A stretch of DNA of 64,000 nucleotides from Leucobacter weissii (GCF_017565745.1 NZ_JAGDYM010000005.1:124001-188000); one strand, 5' to 3'. Positions 32,904 through 41,731 are shown, numbered from the stretch's first letter. The notes: generated by a model not told the origin, from the sequence alone. Numbers and translations: made by a program.

Positions 32904-33656
32904 TCAGTCCGGTCCGAGGCCCGACAGGTGATCGAGGATCATCGAGGCGACCGGCTCGGGGCTCTTGATGACCGCCTCGTGGCCGCGCCCGGGGATCTCC
33001 TGCTTCACGCCCCTGGGAAGCGCCTCCGCGACCTCCTCGACCCAGCCGCGCGGGCAGACCCGGTCGTGCTCCCCGCGCAGCACCAGCGTCGGCACCGCGA
33101 TGTCCGGGCAGAGATCCTCGAGGCGGTGGTTCAGCATGAACCTGAGCTTGTTGACGAACCAGAGCGGGCTCGTCTTGACGTATTCCGCCAGCCCCGTCAG
33201 CAGCACCTTCGGCCCCTCGCCCGCGAGATCCTGGACCATGCGCAGGGCCTGTTTCGCGGCGGTCCGCTCGTACCGGTTGACCGTGGGGGCGATCAGCACG
33301 AGCGTCTCCACGCGGTCCGGGTGGTTCCGCGCGATCTCCGCGACGATCTGGGTGCCCATGGAGTGCCCGACGAGCACCACGCGCTCGGAGGTCTGCTCGT
33401 CGATGAACCGCGCCACGACCGCCGCGGTCTCCTCCAGCGTCGCCGCCGTCCCGGGTTCGGGCGAGTCGCCGAAGCCCGGGAGGTCGACGGCGAGCACTCT
33501 GCCCGCGCTCCCGAGCACCTCGGACACGCCGGAGAAGACGATCCGGCCCATCCCGATCCCGTGGACCAGGACGAAGGCCCGCTCGCCGCGCTCGCCATGC
33601 TCGGTGAACGCCATCGTCACCTCGCCGGATTCGTACCGTCGCTCCCTGCCGCTCAT
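32904..33656 (-). CDS. Alpha/beta hydrolase
   Basis: Soluble hydrolase of 250 residues. Oxyanion-hole loop VHGIGMG near residue 32, nucleophile S99 in GHSMG, acid in RGEHDRV and histidine in GRGHEAV form a full catalytic set. It has a small lid between about 130 and 175. There is no signal peptide, so it acts in the cytoplasm on esters, lactones or similar. It is a single gene with terminators on its 3' side. The closest general group is the menaquinone-type/lactone-hydrolase fold; no specific substrate can be assigned. Confidence 0.9.
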   Translation of the reverse strand: MSGRERRYESGEVTMAFTEHGERGERAFVLVHGIGMGRIVFSGVSEVLGSAGRVLAVDLPGFGDSPEPGTAATLEETAAVVARFIDEQTSERVVLVGHSMGTQIVAEIARNHPDRVETLVLIAPTVNRYERTAAKQALRMVQDLAGEGPKVLLTGLAEYVKTSPLWFVNKLRFMLNHRLEDLCPDIAVPTLVLRGEHDRVCPRGWVEEVAEALPRGVKQEIPGRGHEAVIKSPEPVASMILDHLSGLGPD

Positions 33657-33749
33657 GGGCTCAGGGTAGCGCGTCCTCGGGACTTCGCGCGGCCGCGCGA
33701 GCGCGAGCCCGAGACGTCGGGGTCCGGGGCCCGGAGGCGCGGCGGGCGA

Positions 33750-34271
33750 TCAGTGCGTGACGATCGCCTTCGCGACGATGATGACGATGCCGAAGGAGGC
33801 CGTCGCCGCGGCGCCCAGCAGCCGCTGATGGAGGCTCGCGCCCTTCCGCAGGTACGCGAGATAGCCGAGCATCGCGAGCATGCCCACGCTCACCCAGAGC
33901 GAGACCCAGATCGAGAGCCGGTCGCCGAGGGCTCCGATCGCTCCGAGCAGCAGCGGTGCCGCGGGGAACAGCGTGGCGATCAGCAGCCCGCGGGAGCGCC
34001 GCATGGCCCGTCGGATCGCGCGTCTGAGGCCGACCGGCTCGCGATCCGTCCCCGCGCTCCCGTGCTCCGCCACGGTGCCGGCGTAGACGTGGGCCGCCCA
34101 GAACACGAGCACCGTGATGCCGACGAAGACCAGCGTCTGCAGCGCCGACGCGCGGGCGGCGCCGGAGGCGGCGACGAGTCCCGCGACGAGGATCAGCCCG
34201 TAGACGCCCTCCTCCGTCGACATCGAGCGCGAGAGCGGAAGCGGATCCTGCGGTTTCGGTGCGCCGTCCAT
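33750..34271 (-). CDS. Small multi-pass membrane protein, unknown function
   Basis: Protein of 173 residues with four or five hydrophobic segments: about 22-38, 44-62, 95-112, 120-140 and 148-170. An Arg-rich loop (RRAIRRAMRRSRG) separates the first pair from the rest, placing it in the cytoplasm by the positive-inside rule. It resembles small conserved actinobacterial membrane proteins without known function. Start ATG 34271; the stop is 93 bp from the hydrolase start, on the same strand. Confidence 0.75.
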   Translation of the reverse strand: MDGAPKPQDPLPLSRSMSTEEGVYGLILVAGLVAASGAARASALQTLVFVGITVLVFWAAHVYAGTVAEHGSAGTDREPVGLRRAIRRAMRRSRGLLIATLFPAAPLLLGAIGALGDRLSIWVSLWVSVGMLAMLGYLAYLRKGASLHQRLLGAAATASFGIVIIVAKAIVTH

Positions 34272-34318
34272 AGTCCACTACTGTAGAGGTCCGGCGAGGC
34301 GACTGCCCGAGCTGCCGG

Positions 34319-35296
34319 TCACCGTAGGACGACGCGCAGCTCGTTGCCCCAGGGATCCGCGGTGGCGACGCCCGTGCCGAAGGCCCGGTGCTCGAGACCC
34401 GCCTCGTCCAGCCGCGCGACGAGGGCGTCGAGCTGGTCCTCCTCCGCGAGGGTGAGGGTCAGCGCCCCGAGGCCGACCGGGTTGCTGCGCTCCTCGGCTC
34501 CCGGGCTCTGCCAGACGTTGGTAGCGAGGTGGTGATGATAGCCGCCCGCCGAGTAGAAGACCGCGCCGTCGGCGCGGGAGGTCACGGCGAAGCCGAGCGC
34601 GTCGGCGTAGAACGCCTCCGCCGCGGCGAGGTCGCCGACTCTCAGGTGCACGTGACCCATCGAGGCGGCGGCGGCGGGGCTCCGATCGTCCCCGTCGAGA
34701 TGCGCCTGGATGAAGGAGTTCGGATCCAGCTCGGCCGATCCCATGCGCACCTCGCCGTCGTCCCACACCCACTCGTCCTCGGGACGGTCGACGTACAGTT
34801 CGAGACCGTTCCCCTCGGGATCGGCGAAGTAGAACGCCTGGCTCACCGCGTGGTCCGCAGACCCCTGGAACGAGTCGGGCGCCGTCTCCGCGAGGGTCAT
34901 CAGCGTCCGCGCCAGCGCGGCCTCGTCGGGGTAGAGGATCGCGGAGTGATAGAGCCCGGCCTCGTTCGGCGTGGACCCCGCCTCTCCCTCGTCGATGGGC
35001 ACCAGGCGGATGAGCGGAGTGCTCAGGCCGAGTTCGGCGCCGGTCGCCGAGTCGCTCAGCACCTCGAGCCCGACCGCGTCGGCGTAGTAGTCGCGGACGA
35101 GATCCAGGTCGCGGACGTTGAGCTCGACGGCTCCCATCGCCGCGTCATCCGGCAGCGCTGCGCTCGGCGGACCCGCGCCGGCGTCGGGCCGCGCGACGGA
35201 GACGCCCCAGATCGTGCCGCCGATGGCGAGTGCGGCGATGCCGGCGCCCAGGACGGCGAGGAGTCGGGCGCGGGAGGGGCGTGCGATTTCGGCCAT
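34319..35296 (-). CDS. Membrane-anchored protein with two VOC (glyoxalase/dioxygenase-fold) domains
   Basis: Protein of 325 residues. An N-terminal signal-anchor helix (about 12-32) is followed by two tandem vicinal-oxygen-chelate domains: the first at about 53-175 (MGAVELNVRDL ... GNGLELYVDRP), the second about 210-325 (MGHVHLRVGDL ... WGNELRVVL). In the second, H in GHVHL, YHHHLATN and E in GNELRV provide a possible metal set; the first keeps Glu but has Glu in place of the first His. The arrangement resembles CatE-like catechol dioxygenase or ring-cleavage proteins, but attachment outside the membrane is unusual. No good ribosome site is seen at ATG 35296; a frame extends 11 codons upstream. 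Confidence 0.85.
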   Translation of the reverse strand: MAEIARPSRARLLAVLGAGIAALAIGGTIWGVSVARPDAGAGPPSAALPDDAAMGAVELNVRDLDLVRDYYADAVGLEVLSDSATGAELGLSTPLIRLVPIDEGEAGSTPNEAGLYHSAILYPDEAALARTLMTLAETAPDSFQGSADHAVSQAFYFADPEGNGLELYVDRPEDEWVWDDGEVRMGSAELDPNSFIQAHLDGDDRSPAAAASMGHVHLRVGDLAAAEAFYADALGFAVTSRADGAVFYSAGGYHHHLATNVWQSPGAEERSNPVGLGALTLTLAEEDQLDALVARLDEAGLEHRAFGTGVATADPWGNELRVVLR

Positions 35297-35404
35297 GTCA
35301 TAAGCGAACGTGCGCGCTTCGCGGCGCATTCCTGGGAATCGCTCCGGTGGTTCGGGCGGGGTGCGGAGTGCGGGGAGCCGAGCCGGGCGGGCGTCCGCCG
35401 TCGT

Positions 35405-35869
35405 CTACGCGTCCGCCGATGCGGGCTTCGTCGCGCCCTTCGCGGGCTCGCGCGCCAGGAACGGCCGGGGCCAGGCCCCCAGGGCGAGCACCGCTGCGAC
35501 CGTCTGCAGGAGCCCGGCGACGAAGTAGATCCCGTGCAGGGGCGACCAGACGAGCATGATCGCGATCTCCACGAAGATCCAGATCATCATGACGAGCCCG
35601 GCCGCGGCGTGCAGCCCCCAGGCGAGCCGGAAGCCGCGGCGCTGCGCGATCAGCGCGAGCGCCTGGACACCGCCGACCACCACGCCGAGGATGATGCCCG
35701 GCCAGAAGTAGGACGAGAAAGGACTCCCCTCGATCCACTCGAGCGGGATGCCCATTCCGCCTCCGATCGTGAGCCCCAGCATTCCGGCCGCGGCGGAGAG
35801 CAGGTTGAACCAGCCCAGGATCGCGAGCGCGACCCCGAGCGCCCTGGGAACGACTGCTGATCGCGACAT
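35405..35869 (-). CDS. Four-helix membrane protein, unknown function
   Basis: Protein of 154 residues with four membrane helices (about 9-33, 50-72, 82-102, 107-128). Glycine-rich turns and an aromatic motif WIEGSPFSSYFWPG between helices 1 and 2 are typical of small conserved actinobacterial membrane proteins of unknown role. ATG 35869 follows GGAAG; a longer frame upstream lacks a ribosome site. The C-terminal tail is Ala/Lys-rich and cytosolic. Confidence 0.75.
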   Translation of the reverse strand: MSRSAVVPRALGVALAILGWFNLLSAAAGMLGLTIGGGMGIPLEWIEGSPFSSYFWPGIILGVVVGGVQALALIAQRRGFRLAWGLHAAAGLVMMIWIFVEIAIMLVWSPLHGIYFVAGLLQTVAAVLALGAWPRPFLAREPAKGATKPASADA

Positions 35870-36236
35870 GCTTCCATTCTCGCCGGTCCGGGTGCCGGCG
35901 CGCGACGCCTCCGGCTCAGCGATTCCCGGCCCCGTCGCACCGCTAGAAGGCGTAGGCGAAGCCTGGGCCGGTGCGCAACCGCGCAGCATACTTGGGGCGA
36001 AAAGGATGTTCGCGGTTCTGTCACGTATTGAGCCATAACCGAAATCAATCCCGAGTGCACCGACATGAAGCAATGTTTAGCGATATTTCCAGGCGTTACT
36101 CGCGATATTGTTCGTGGCGCGAATGGATGCTGTTATTGGATCAAGTAATGACTCCCATTGATCCGCGTGATCGCCATCTTCCGGACCATCGGGCAACGCG
36201 GGGTCACGATCGCACCGAGTTCTAGGAGAGATGACC
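35870..36236 (+). promoter_or_regulatory. Control region of sulfonate-type importer
   Basis: About 370 bp without a gene, distinctly AT-richer than its surroundings. It holds two GCGATATT direct repeats (36080-36087, 36102-36109; 22 bp apart, two helical turns) and a perfect inverted repeat GGATCAA/TTGATCC (36138-36144, 36158-36164; 13-bp spacer). These would suit a sulfur-starvation regulator. I recognise no riboswitch here. Confidence 0.45.
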
Positions 36237-37289
36237 ATGACCACCCTCGTACCGCGCCGTCGCGCGCTGCTCGCATCGACCGCTGCGGCGCTCCTCCTGC
36301 TCGGTGGCTGTGCGGCCACGGACGACGGCGGATCCGGAGACGCGGGGGCCGCGAAGCCCACGCTCACCGTCGGCGGTCTCGCCGCGGCCGATTTCGAGCT
36401 CTTCGAGCATTCCGGGATCTTCGAGGATGCGCCCTACGAACTGCAGGGCACTGACGTCGGCTTCGCGGAGCAGACCGCGGCGCTCAACGCGGGCACCCTC
36501 GATATCGCGCTGTACGGAGTGACCACCGCGCTGCGTCAGCAGGCCGAGGAGATCCCGGAGTGGACCAGCGAGACGGCGCCGGTCAAGCTGATCGCCGGGT
36601 TCGCGCCGCCGGCGCACGACGACATCCCGAAGGTGGTGACCGCGGTGCGCGCCGATGCGGGCATCGAGACGGCCGAGGATCTGCGCGGCAAGACCTGGGC
36701 CTTCGGCATCGGAGGCGACACGCCCACGGCCTACCTCGCCTCGCTCGAAGAGGCCGGCCTCACCGAGGACGACATCGTGCCGCTCGAGACCGAGGACAAC
36801 GTGGCCGCGTTCATCGCAGGGCAGGCCGACGTGGTGACGGCGTTCTCCTCTGCGTTCTTCGACCTCCTCGAGTCCGGCGAGGCGGAGGTCTTCTACTCGG
36901 CCGACGAACTCGGAATCGCGGTGTTCCCCGGCTATGCGGTGTTGAGCGATGCCCTGGAGGATCCCGAGCAGGCAGCGGTGATCGAGGACTTCCTGATTCG
37001 CGTGAACACCTTCAACTCGGAGTGGTACGACGCCAATCCGGAGGTCGTCAAGGAGGTGCTCACGACCACGGGCGCCCAGACCCCCGAGAGCGCCGACTTC
37101 ACGATCAGCCAGCACGAAGGAACTCGCTCGATCGCGTTCGACGAAGCGCTGTTCGCCGGCGCCGAGAAGTCGGCGCGACTGCTCTACGAAGCCGGTGATC
37201 TGAGCAATCCAATCACCAGCATCGACGCGACCTTCGACGGGCGGTTCAACGACGTGCTCGACAGCGTCGACTACGACTACGGCGAGTGA
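36237..37289 (+). CDS. ABC substrate-binding lipoprotein, sulfonate/nitrate/taurine type
   Basis: Receptor of 350 residues. The signal peptide ends in lipobox LLLGGC. The mature part follows the SsuA/NMT1 pattern: LTVGGLAAADFELFEHSGIF, an N-terminal half ending near GVTTALRQQ, the DLRGKTWAFG hinge and TAYLASLEEAGL. ATG 36237 lies 8 bp after AGGAG, and ATG 36231 only 2 bp, so the second is chosen. It heads a five-gene run with permease, ATPase, a luciferase-like monooxygenase and an esterase, which points to an organosulfur compound or ester. Confidence 0.92.
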   Translation: MTTLVPRRRALLASTAAALLLLGGCAATDDGGSGDAGAAKPTLTVGGLAAADFELFEHSGIFEDAPYELQGTDVGFAEQTAALNAGTLDIALYGVTTALRQQAEEIPEWTSETAPVKLIAGFAPPAHDDIPKVVTAVRADAGIETAEDLRGKTWAFGIGGDTPTAYLASLEEAGLTEDDIVPLETEDNVAAFIAGQADVVTAFSSAFFDLLESGEAEVFYSADELGIAVFPGYAVLSDALEDPEQAAVIEDFLIRVNTFNSEWYDANPEVVKEVLTTTGAQTPESADFTISQHEGTRSIAFDEALFAGAEKSARLLYEAGDLSNPITSIDATFDGRFNDVLDSVDYDYGE

Positions 37290-38059
37290 TGCGCTTCCGT
37301 CTGCTGCGGATCGGGGCAGGCCTGATCCTGCCGCTGGCCGTGCTGCTCGTCTGGTGGCTCGGCACCGAGCAGGGATGGTTGAACACGCGGGTCTATTCGT
37401 CGCCCAGGCTGATCTGGGCGGCGGCGGCGACGCTCTGGGAGCAGGGCCTGCTCCAGCAGCACCTGCTCGTGTCGCTGCAGCGCGCTGGTGCCGGCTTCGT
37501 CATCGGCTCGGTGCTCGGCATCGCTCTCGGCGTGCTGAGCGGGTTCTTCCGGCCCGTCGAACTGCTGATAGATCCGAGTGTGCAGTTGTTCCGGGCGATA
37601 CCGCTCACGATCGTGCTGCCGCTGTTCATCGTCTGGTTCGGCTTCGGTGAACTGCCGCGGCTCCTGCTGATCATCCTCGTGATCGTGCCGAACCTCTACA
37701 TCGATACCTACAGCGGTCTACGCAACGTCGATAAGAAACTCTTGGAGGTCGGCCGCGTGTTCGGCCTGCCGCGAGCACAGGTGATCTTCGGGGTGATCAT
37801 CCCGGCGGCACTGCCGTTCATCTTCAACGGCCTGCGTAAGGCCTCGATCTACGCATTCATCATGCTCGTCTTCGCAGAGACCCTGAACGCGTCGAGCGGC
37901 CTCGGCTATCTGGCGGCGCAGGCGATGCAGTTCGTGCGAATGGACGTGCTGTTCCTCGTGGTGTTCATCTACGCGATCCTGGGTATCTCGGCGGACGGGC
38001 TGGTCAGGGGAATCGAGAAGCTGGCCACGCCGTGGCGGGGGAAGAAGGCGGTGCGCTGA
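37289..38059 (+). CDS. ABC permease, sulfonate/taurine type (SsuC-like)
   Basis: Membrane subunit of 256 residues with six helices. The EAA coupling loop is seen around VGRVFGLPRAQVIFGVIIP. The ATG shares bases with the receptor stop (TGATG), giving coupled translation; an in-frame GTG one codon earlier is an alternative. It should form a homodimeric channel for the upstream receptor. Confidence 0.93.
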   Translation: MRFRLLRIGAGLILPLAVLLVWWLGTEQGWLNTRVYSSPRLIWAAAATLWEQGLLQQHLLVSLQRAGAGFVIGSVLGIALGVLSGFFRPVELLIDPSVQLFRAIPLTIVLPLFIVWFGFGELPRLLLIILVIVPNLYIDTYSGLRNVDKKLLEVGRVFGLPRAQVIFGVIIPAALPFIFNGLRKASIYAFIMLVFAETLNASSGLGYLAAQAMQFVRMDVLFLVVFIYAILGISADGLVRGIEKLATPWRGKKAVR

Positions 38060-38817
38060 TGTCGATAGATCGGAACGGGACCGTCGGCGCCGTTCGCCCG
38101 GGCGGTGCGCGGGAGCCCGTCGTCGCTGCGCTCCGCGGCCTCACGAAGCGGTACGGTCCGCGCACGGTGCTCGACGGCATTGACCTCGAGATCAGGGCGG
38201 GAGAGCTCGTCGCCCTGCTCGGCAAGAGCGGCAGCGGCAAGACGACGATCCTGCGGATCCTGAGCGGCCTGGAGGCTCCGAGCGCGGGCGGAGCCGAGAT
38301 CCTCGTGCCGCACAGCGTGGTGTTCCAGGAGCCCAGACTCATTCCGAACAAGCGAGTCTGGAAGAACGTCGCGCTCGGGCTCTCCGGAGCGGGACGCCGA
38401 GACATCGCGACCGGGCTGTTGGCCGAGGTGGGGCTGGAGCACCACCGGGACAGCTGGCCGGGGCTGCTCTCCGGCGGAGAGGCGCAACGCGTGGGAGTGG
38501 CGCGTGCCCTGGCGACCCGGCCCAGGTTCCTGCTGCTCGACGAGCCCTTCGCCGCGCTCGACGCGCTGACCAGGCTCGACATCCAGAAGCTCAGCCTCTC
38601 TCTGCGGGCGGAGCACGGCTTTGGCGCGCTCCTCGTCACCCACGACGTCGATGAGGCCGTGGCGCTCGCGGATCGTGTGATCGTGCTGCAGGACGGCGGC
38701 ATCGCACTCGACGAGCAGATCGACGCCCCTCATCCCCGCAAACGCTCGACCCCCCGTTTCGTCGCCGTGCGAGACCGCCTCCTCGCCGCGCTCGGCGTCG
38801 ATGTCTCCTCATTCTGA
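38059..38817 (+). CDS. ABC ATPase, sulfonate/taurine type (SsuB-like)
   Basis: Motor subunit of 252 residues. Walker A GKSGSGKTT, signature LLSGGEAQR, Walker B FLLLDEPFAALD and H-loop VTHDVDEAV match the SsuB/TauB branch. The ATG overlaps the permease stop (TGATG). The Q-loop reads VVFQEPRL, with E in place of D as in SsuB-type proteins. Confidence 0.93.
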   Translation: MSIDRNGTVGAVRPGGAREPVVAALRGLTKRYGPRTVLDGIDLEIRAGELVALLGKSGSGKTTILRILSGLEAPSAGGAEILVPHSVVFQEPRLIPNKRVWKNVALGLSGAGRRDIATGLLAEVGLEHHRDSWPGLLSGGEAQRVGVARALATRPRFLLLDEPFAALDALTRLDIQKLSLSLRAEHGFGALLVTHDVDEAVALADRVIVLQDGGIALDEQIDAPHPRKRSTPRFVAVRDRLLAALGVDVSSF

Positions 38818-38866
38818 TCACCCCGTCGCTTCGCCCATAGCTCCCGACCCCCACGAAAGGCCCGCC

Positions 38867-40102
38867 ATGTCAACCAAGTTTCTCTGGTACCTCAAAGCGA
38901 TCGACGGCCGATTCCCCTGGGATCCCAACGGTCGCTATGACGGCAGCCTCAGCCAGTTGCAGAGCGCGGCGCAGACCTTCGATCGGCTGGGCTTCTACGG
39001 CGTACTGCACGGCACGTCCTCGGGCGATCCTCTGATCTCGGTCAGCAGCTTGATCGGCGTGACGGAGCGACTGCGGTTCCTCGTGCCGATCTATCCCGGG
39101 CTCACGAACCCACGGCTATTGGCGCAGCAGGCGCTCACCTTCGACAAGCTCTCCGGCGGCCGACTGCTGTTCAACCTGGTGAACGGCCAGGACGCGCAGC
39201 TGCGCAACTTCGGCGTGCGCACCCCGAAGGACGAGCGCTACCGGCTGAGCAGCGAGTATTGGAGGATCGTCACCGCCTTCTACGAGGGAGGGTCCGTGGA
39301 CTATGCGGGCACCTACCTCGACGAGCACGCGCGTCCGGGCGAGCCCGACGACGGTATCGTTCACCTCGGAGGCGCGAGCGGCCTCGAGCCGGGCGGCTTC
39401 GTCGGCGCCCCGGTCTCCGCGGACGCCGCCATCGGCGAACCCTACGGCCCGTTCCAGACGCCCCACGTGCCGCTCTGGGGAGCCGGTGGTTCGCCGGCTG
39501 GCATCGAGTACGCGGGCCGCACGGTGGAGGTCTATCTCGCCTTCCTGACCCAGCACTTCGACAGGATCGCGAAGCAGGTCGCCGATGCGCAGCGGGCGGC
39601 GGCTCGCAACGGACGTGCGTTCGAGGGCGTCGGGTTGCATGGCAGCGTGATCGTCCGGCGCACTCGCAGGCAGGCGCTCGACGCCTTCTACGAGGGCTTC
39701 GAATCGCTGGGCGCGGAGGCTTTCGCCGAGGTGACGAATCGGCGGCTGCAGGAGCTCACCGGGGGCGTGAGCGACCTGAGGACCTTCACCGCTCCGGACG
39801 CGAAGCGCCAGAGCTGGATCGACGCCCTCCTCTCGGGCCGGCTGCCGACGATAGAGGAGTTGGAGCTCCGCCCCGGGGTCTATGCCGGAGTCACCGAGTT
39901 CATCGGGATCATCGACGTGTTCGGCGAGGGCGGCTCCACCTACCTCGTAGGAAGCGGCGAGGAGGTCGCCACGCAGCTCGTGGCCTTCAAGCGCGATATT
40001 CCGGGCGTGGATCGCTTCATCTTCTCGGGATGGCCGCTCGTTCAGGAGGCGCAGCACGTCGCCGACCATCTCTTCCCCTACATCGACGATCTGGAGCAGT
40101 GA
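38867..40102 (+). CDS. Luciferase-like FMNH2-dependent monooxygenase (SsuD-like)
   Basis: Flavin-dependent monooxygenase of 411 residues with the luciferase TIM barrel. N-terminal FLWYLKAIDGRFPWD and the core FLVPIYPGLTNPRLLAQQ and LSGGRLLFNLVNG follow alkanesulfonate monooxygenase. It uses reduced FMN and oxygen to release sulfite from a sulfonate; it is longer than SsuD (about 380), with an insertion near 170-200. No flavin reductase lies in this operon; candidates are at 23693 and 51645. ATG 38867 stands behind AAAGG. Downstream by 4 bp is an esterase, suggesting a sulfonated or otherwise esterified substrate. Confidence 0.92.
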   Translation: MSTKFLWYLKAIDGRFPWDPNGRYDGSLSQLQSAAQTFDRLGFYGVLHGTSSGDPLISVSSLIGVTERLRFLVPIYPGLTNPRLLAQQALTFDKLSGGRLLFNLVNGQDAQLRNFGVRTPKDERYRLSSEYWRIVTAFYEGGSVDYAGTYLDEHARPGEPDDGIVHLGGASGLEPGGFVGAPVSADAAIGEPYGPFQTPHVPLWGAGGSPAGIEYAGRTVEVYLAFLTQHFDRIAKQVADAQRAAARNGRAFEGVGLHGSVIVRRTRRQALDAFYEGFESLGAEAFAEVTNRRLQELTGGVSDLRTFTAPDAKRQSWIDALLSGRLPTIEELELRPGVYAGVTEFIGIIDVFGEGGSTYLVGSGEEVATQLVAFKRDIPGVDRFIFSGWPLVQEAQHVADHLFPYIDDLEQ

Positions 40103-40105
40103 GCG

Positions 40106-40969
40106 ATGAGCGCTGCAGACCAGAAGCGCGCGCGGAAGCCGCGCCCCGGATCGCTCACCGCCGGGATCCACGTCTACGGGCGGAATCTCGTGCGTGCACT
40201 CGAGGTCGAGGTGACGCTCCCGGCGGAGCAGCCGGTGCGGGGAGCGGTGCTCTACTTCCACGGCGGAGGCTGGTTTGCCGGTGGTCGCGACGATGGCACG
40301 GTCGGTCCCAGGCTCCACGGTCTGCTCGCGCACGGGTTCGCCGTGGCTGCCGCCGACTACTCCTTGAGCGGTGAAGAGGCCTACCCTGCTCAGCTGCGGG
40401 ATGCCGGGGACGCCTTCGAATGGCTGGCCGAGCGTCTGCCCGAGGGCGCGCCGTTGTTCCTCGCCGGCTCCTCCGCCGGCGGGCACCTCGCCGGCCTCGT
40501 CGGCCTCGGTGCGTGGGAGCGTCTGACCGGGAGCGCCCATACCGTCCGTCCGACCGGTGTCATCGGCTATGCAGGCGTGAACGATCCTCTCGGCTGGGAC
40601 TCCGAGCGCGAACGCGCGCCGCGCCCCCTGCCGGGAACCTTCGCCCACTGGAGCCTCAGCAGAAGCGGGGTCTGGCCGCCGCGCAGACTCGGCGCCGCGC
40701 TGCTGAGCGGTGGGGACGCCGCGGTGTCTCCGATCGTCAGCACCCATGTGGATGTCGGAGCGCCGCCCTATCTGCACATTCACGGTGACGCCGACACCTG
40801 CGTTTCGGTGAAGCAGAGCCTGGAGCTTCACGCGGCGCTCGGCGATCGCGGAGCGACCAGCACGCTCCTGCGCATCGCCGGTGCGGACCACGAGGCGCCG
40901 GAGTTCGCCGAGCCGCTCGTGACGGGCGCCGTGATCGGTTTCGTGCGACAGCACGGTCTCCACGCATGA
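40106..40969 (+). CDS. Alpha/beta hydrolase, hormone-sensitive-lipase-like esterase
   Basis: Esterase of 287 residues. The oxyanion motif HGGGW, nucleophile S123 in GSSAGG, acid in HGDADTCV and histidine in GADHEAPEF define the HSL/acetyl-esterase group. There is no signal peptide. Its 4-bp spacing from the monooxygenase gene indicates a joint pathway, for instance hydrolysis of an ester before or after desulfonation. This is the last gene of the importer operon. Confidence 0.92.
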   Translation: MSAADQKRARKPRPGSLTAGIHVYGRNLVRALEVEVTLPAEQPVRGAVLYFHGGGWFAGGRDDGTVGPRLHGLLAHGFAVAAADYSLSGEEAYPAQLRDAGDAFEWLAERLPEGAPLFLAGSSAGGHLAGLVGLGAWERLTGSAHTVRPTGVIGYAGVNDPLGWDSERERAPRPLPGTFAHWSLSRSGVWPPRRLGAALLSGGDAAVSPIVSTHVDVGAPPYLHIHGDADTCVSVKQSLELHAALGDRGATSTLLRIAGADHEAPEFAEPLVTGAVIGFVRQHGLHA

Positions 40970-41012
40970 CGGGCGGGGTCTTGCGGGTCCTGGCGGCGGG
41001 AGACGCTGAGCC

Positions 41013-41018
41013 TATAAT
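41013..41018 (+). promoter_or_regulatory. Consensus -10 box of CGNR gene
   Basis: TATAAT, exact consensus, with only a weak CTGGCG in the -35 position. It would start transcription near 41025, very close to ATG 41030 and 65 bp before ATG 41090. Confidence 0.45.
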
Positions 41019-41089
41019 GATGCACGACGATGAGGCCCTCCGCCGAGTGGAAGCCGGAGGGCGCCAGAGGCCCGGAACGGATTGACGCG

Positions 41090-41713
41090 ATGAATGGGTA
41101 CCGGTACCAGTACGGCTTGGACCGCATTCCCGAGGTCTTCCACGAGTTCCGCTTCCGCGGCGGTGCGCTCCCCCTCAACCTCATCGAGACGGTTCACGAG
41201 TGGGAGGGCATCTGCCTCGACCGCATCGATGGCCCGGAATCCTGGGACGGCTGGCTGCGGCGCGCCGGACTCCCGGTGCCCGCGAATCCCATCGGCACGG
41301 AACTCCTCGACCGGATGCGCGAGCTGCGGCTCGCCATCTACCTGATCGCGCGGAGCGCGATCGACGGCAAGCAGGTCGCGGATGCTCCTCTCGAGCGTCT
41401 GAACCTCTCGGCGACCGGGACGCCCGCGGCGAAGGCCCTCGCCCGGGGTGCTGACGGACTGGTGGAAGTGCGCACGACGGAGGCCGACCACGCGAGCCTC
41501 CTGGCGGAACTGGCCCGCGAGGCCATCTCGATCCTGTCCCTCCCGGAAGCGCGTCGACTCCGCGAGTGCTCGGATCCCGCATGCCCCACGATCTTCATCG
41601 ACCGGTCGCAGGCCGGCCGCAAGCTGTGGTGCAGTGTGCAGTGCGGCGCCCGGACCGCAACGCGCAACTACCGTCGACGACGGGCCGGGATCGGCTCCGT
41701 CGGCGCGCCGTGA
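41090..41713 (+). CDS. CGNR-type zinc-finger regulator (variant CGAR)
   Basis: Putative transcription regulator of 207 residues. The N-terminal ABATE-like domain begins with EFRFRGGALPLNLIETV; the C-terminal zinc finger is CSDPACPTIFIDRSQAGRK followed by WCSVQCGAR. The family signature reads CGNR, here CGAR with Ala in place of Asn; all four zinc cysteines remain. The start is uncertain: ATG 41090 places the conserved domain at the usual distance, whereas ATG 41030 lies almost at the expected transcript start and would add 20 residues in a leaderless message. It may control the adjacent sulfonate/esterase operon. Confidence 0.85.
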   Translation: MNGYRYQYGLDRIPEVFHEFRFRGGALPLNLIETVHEWEGICLDRIDGPESWDGWLRRAGLPVPANPIGTELLDRMRELRLAIYLIARSAIDGKQVADAPLERLNLSATGTPAAKALARGADGLVEVRTTEADHASLLAELAREAISILSLPEARRLRECSDPACPTIFIDRSQAGRKLWCSVQCGARTATRNYRRRRAGIGSVGAP

Positions 41714-41731
41714 CGGTCGGTGCGGTGCGGA

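Noticed and set aside
36015-36020. GTTCTG half-site as a further IclR operator
   Set aside because: The right arm is absent (TATTGA at the expected place) and the neighbouring operon is unrelated.
35870-36236. A sulfur-related riboswitch before the importer
   Set aside because: I could not lay out a known SAM-type core; only short repeats are evident.
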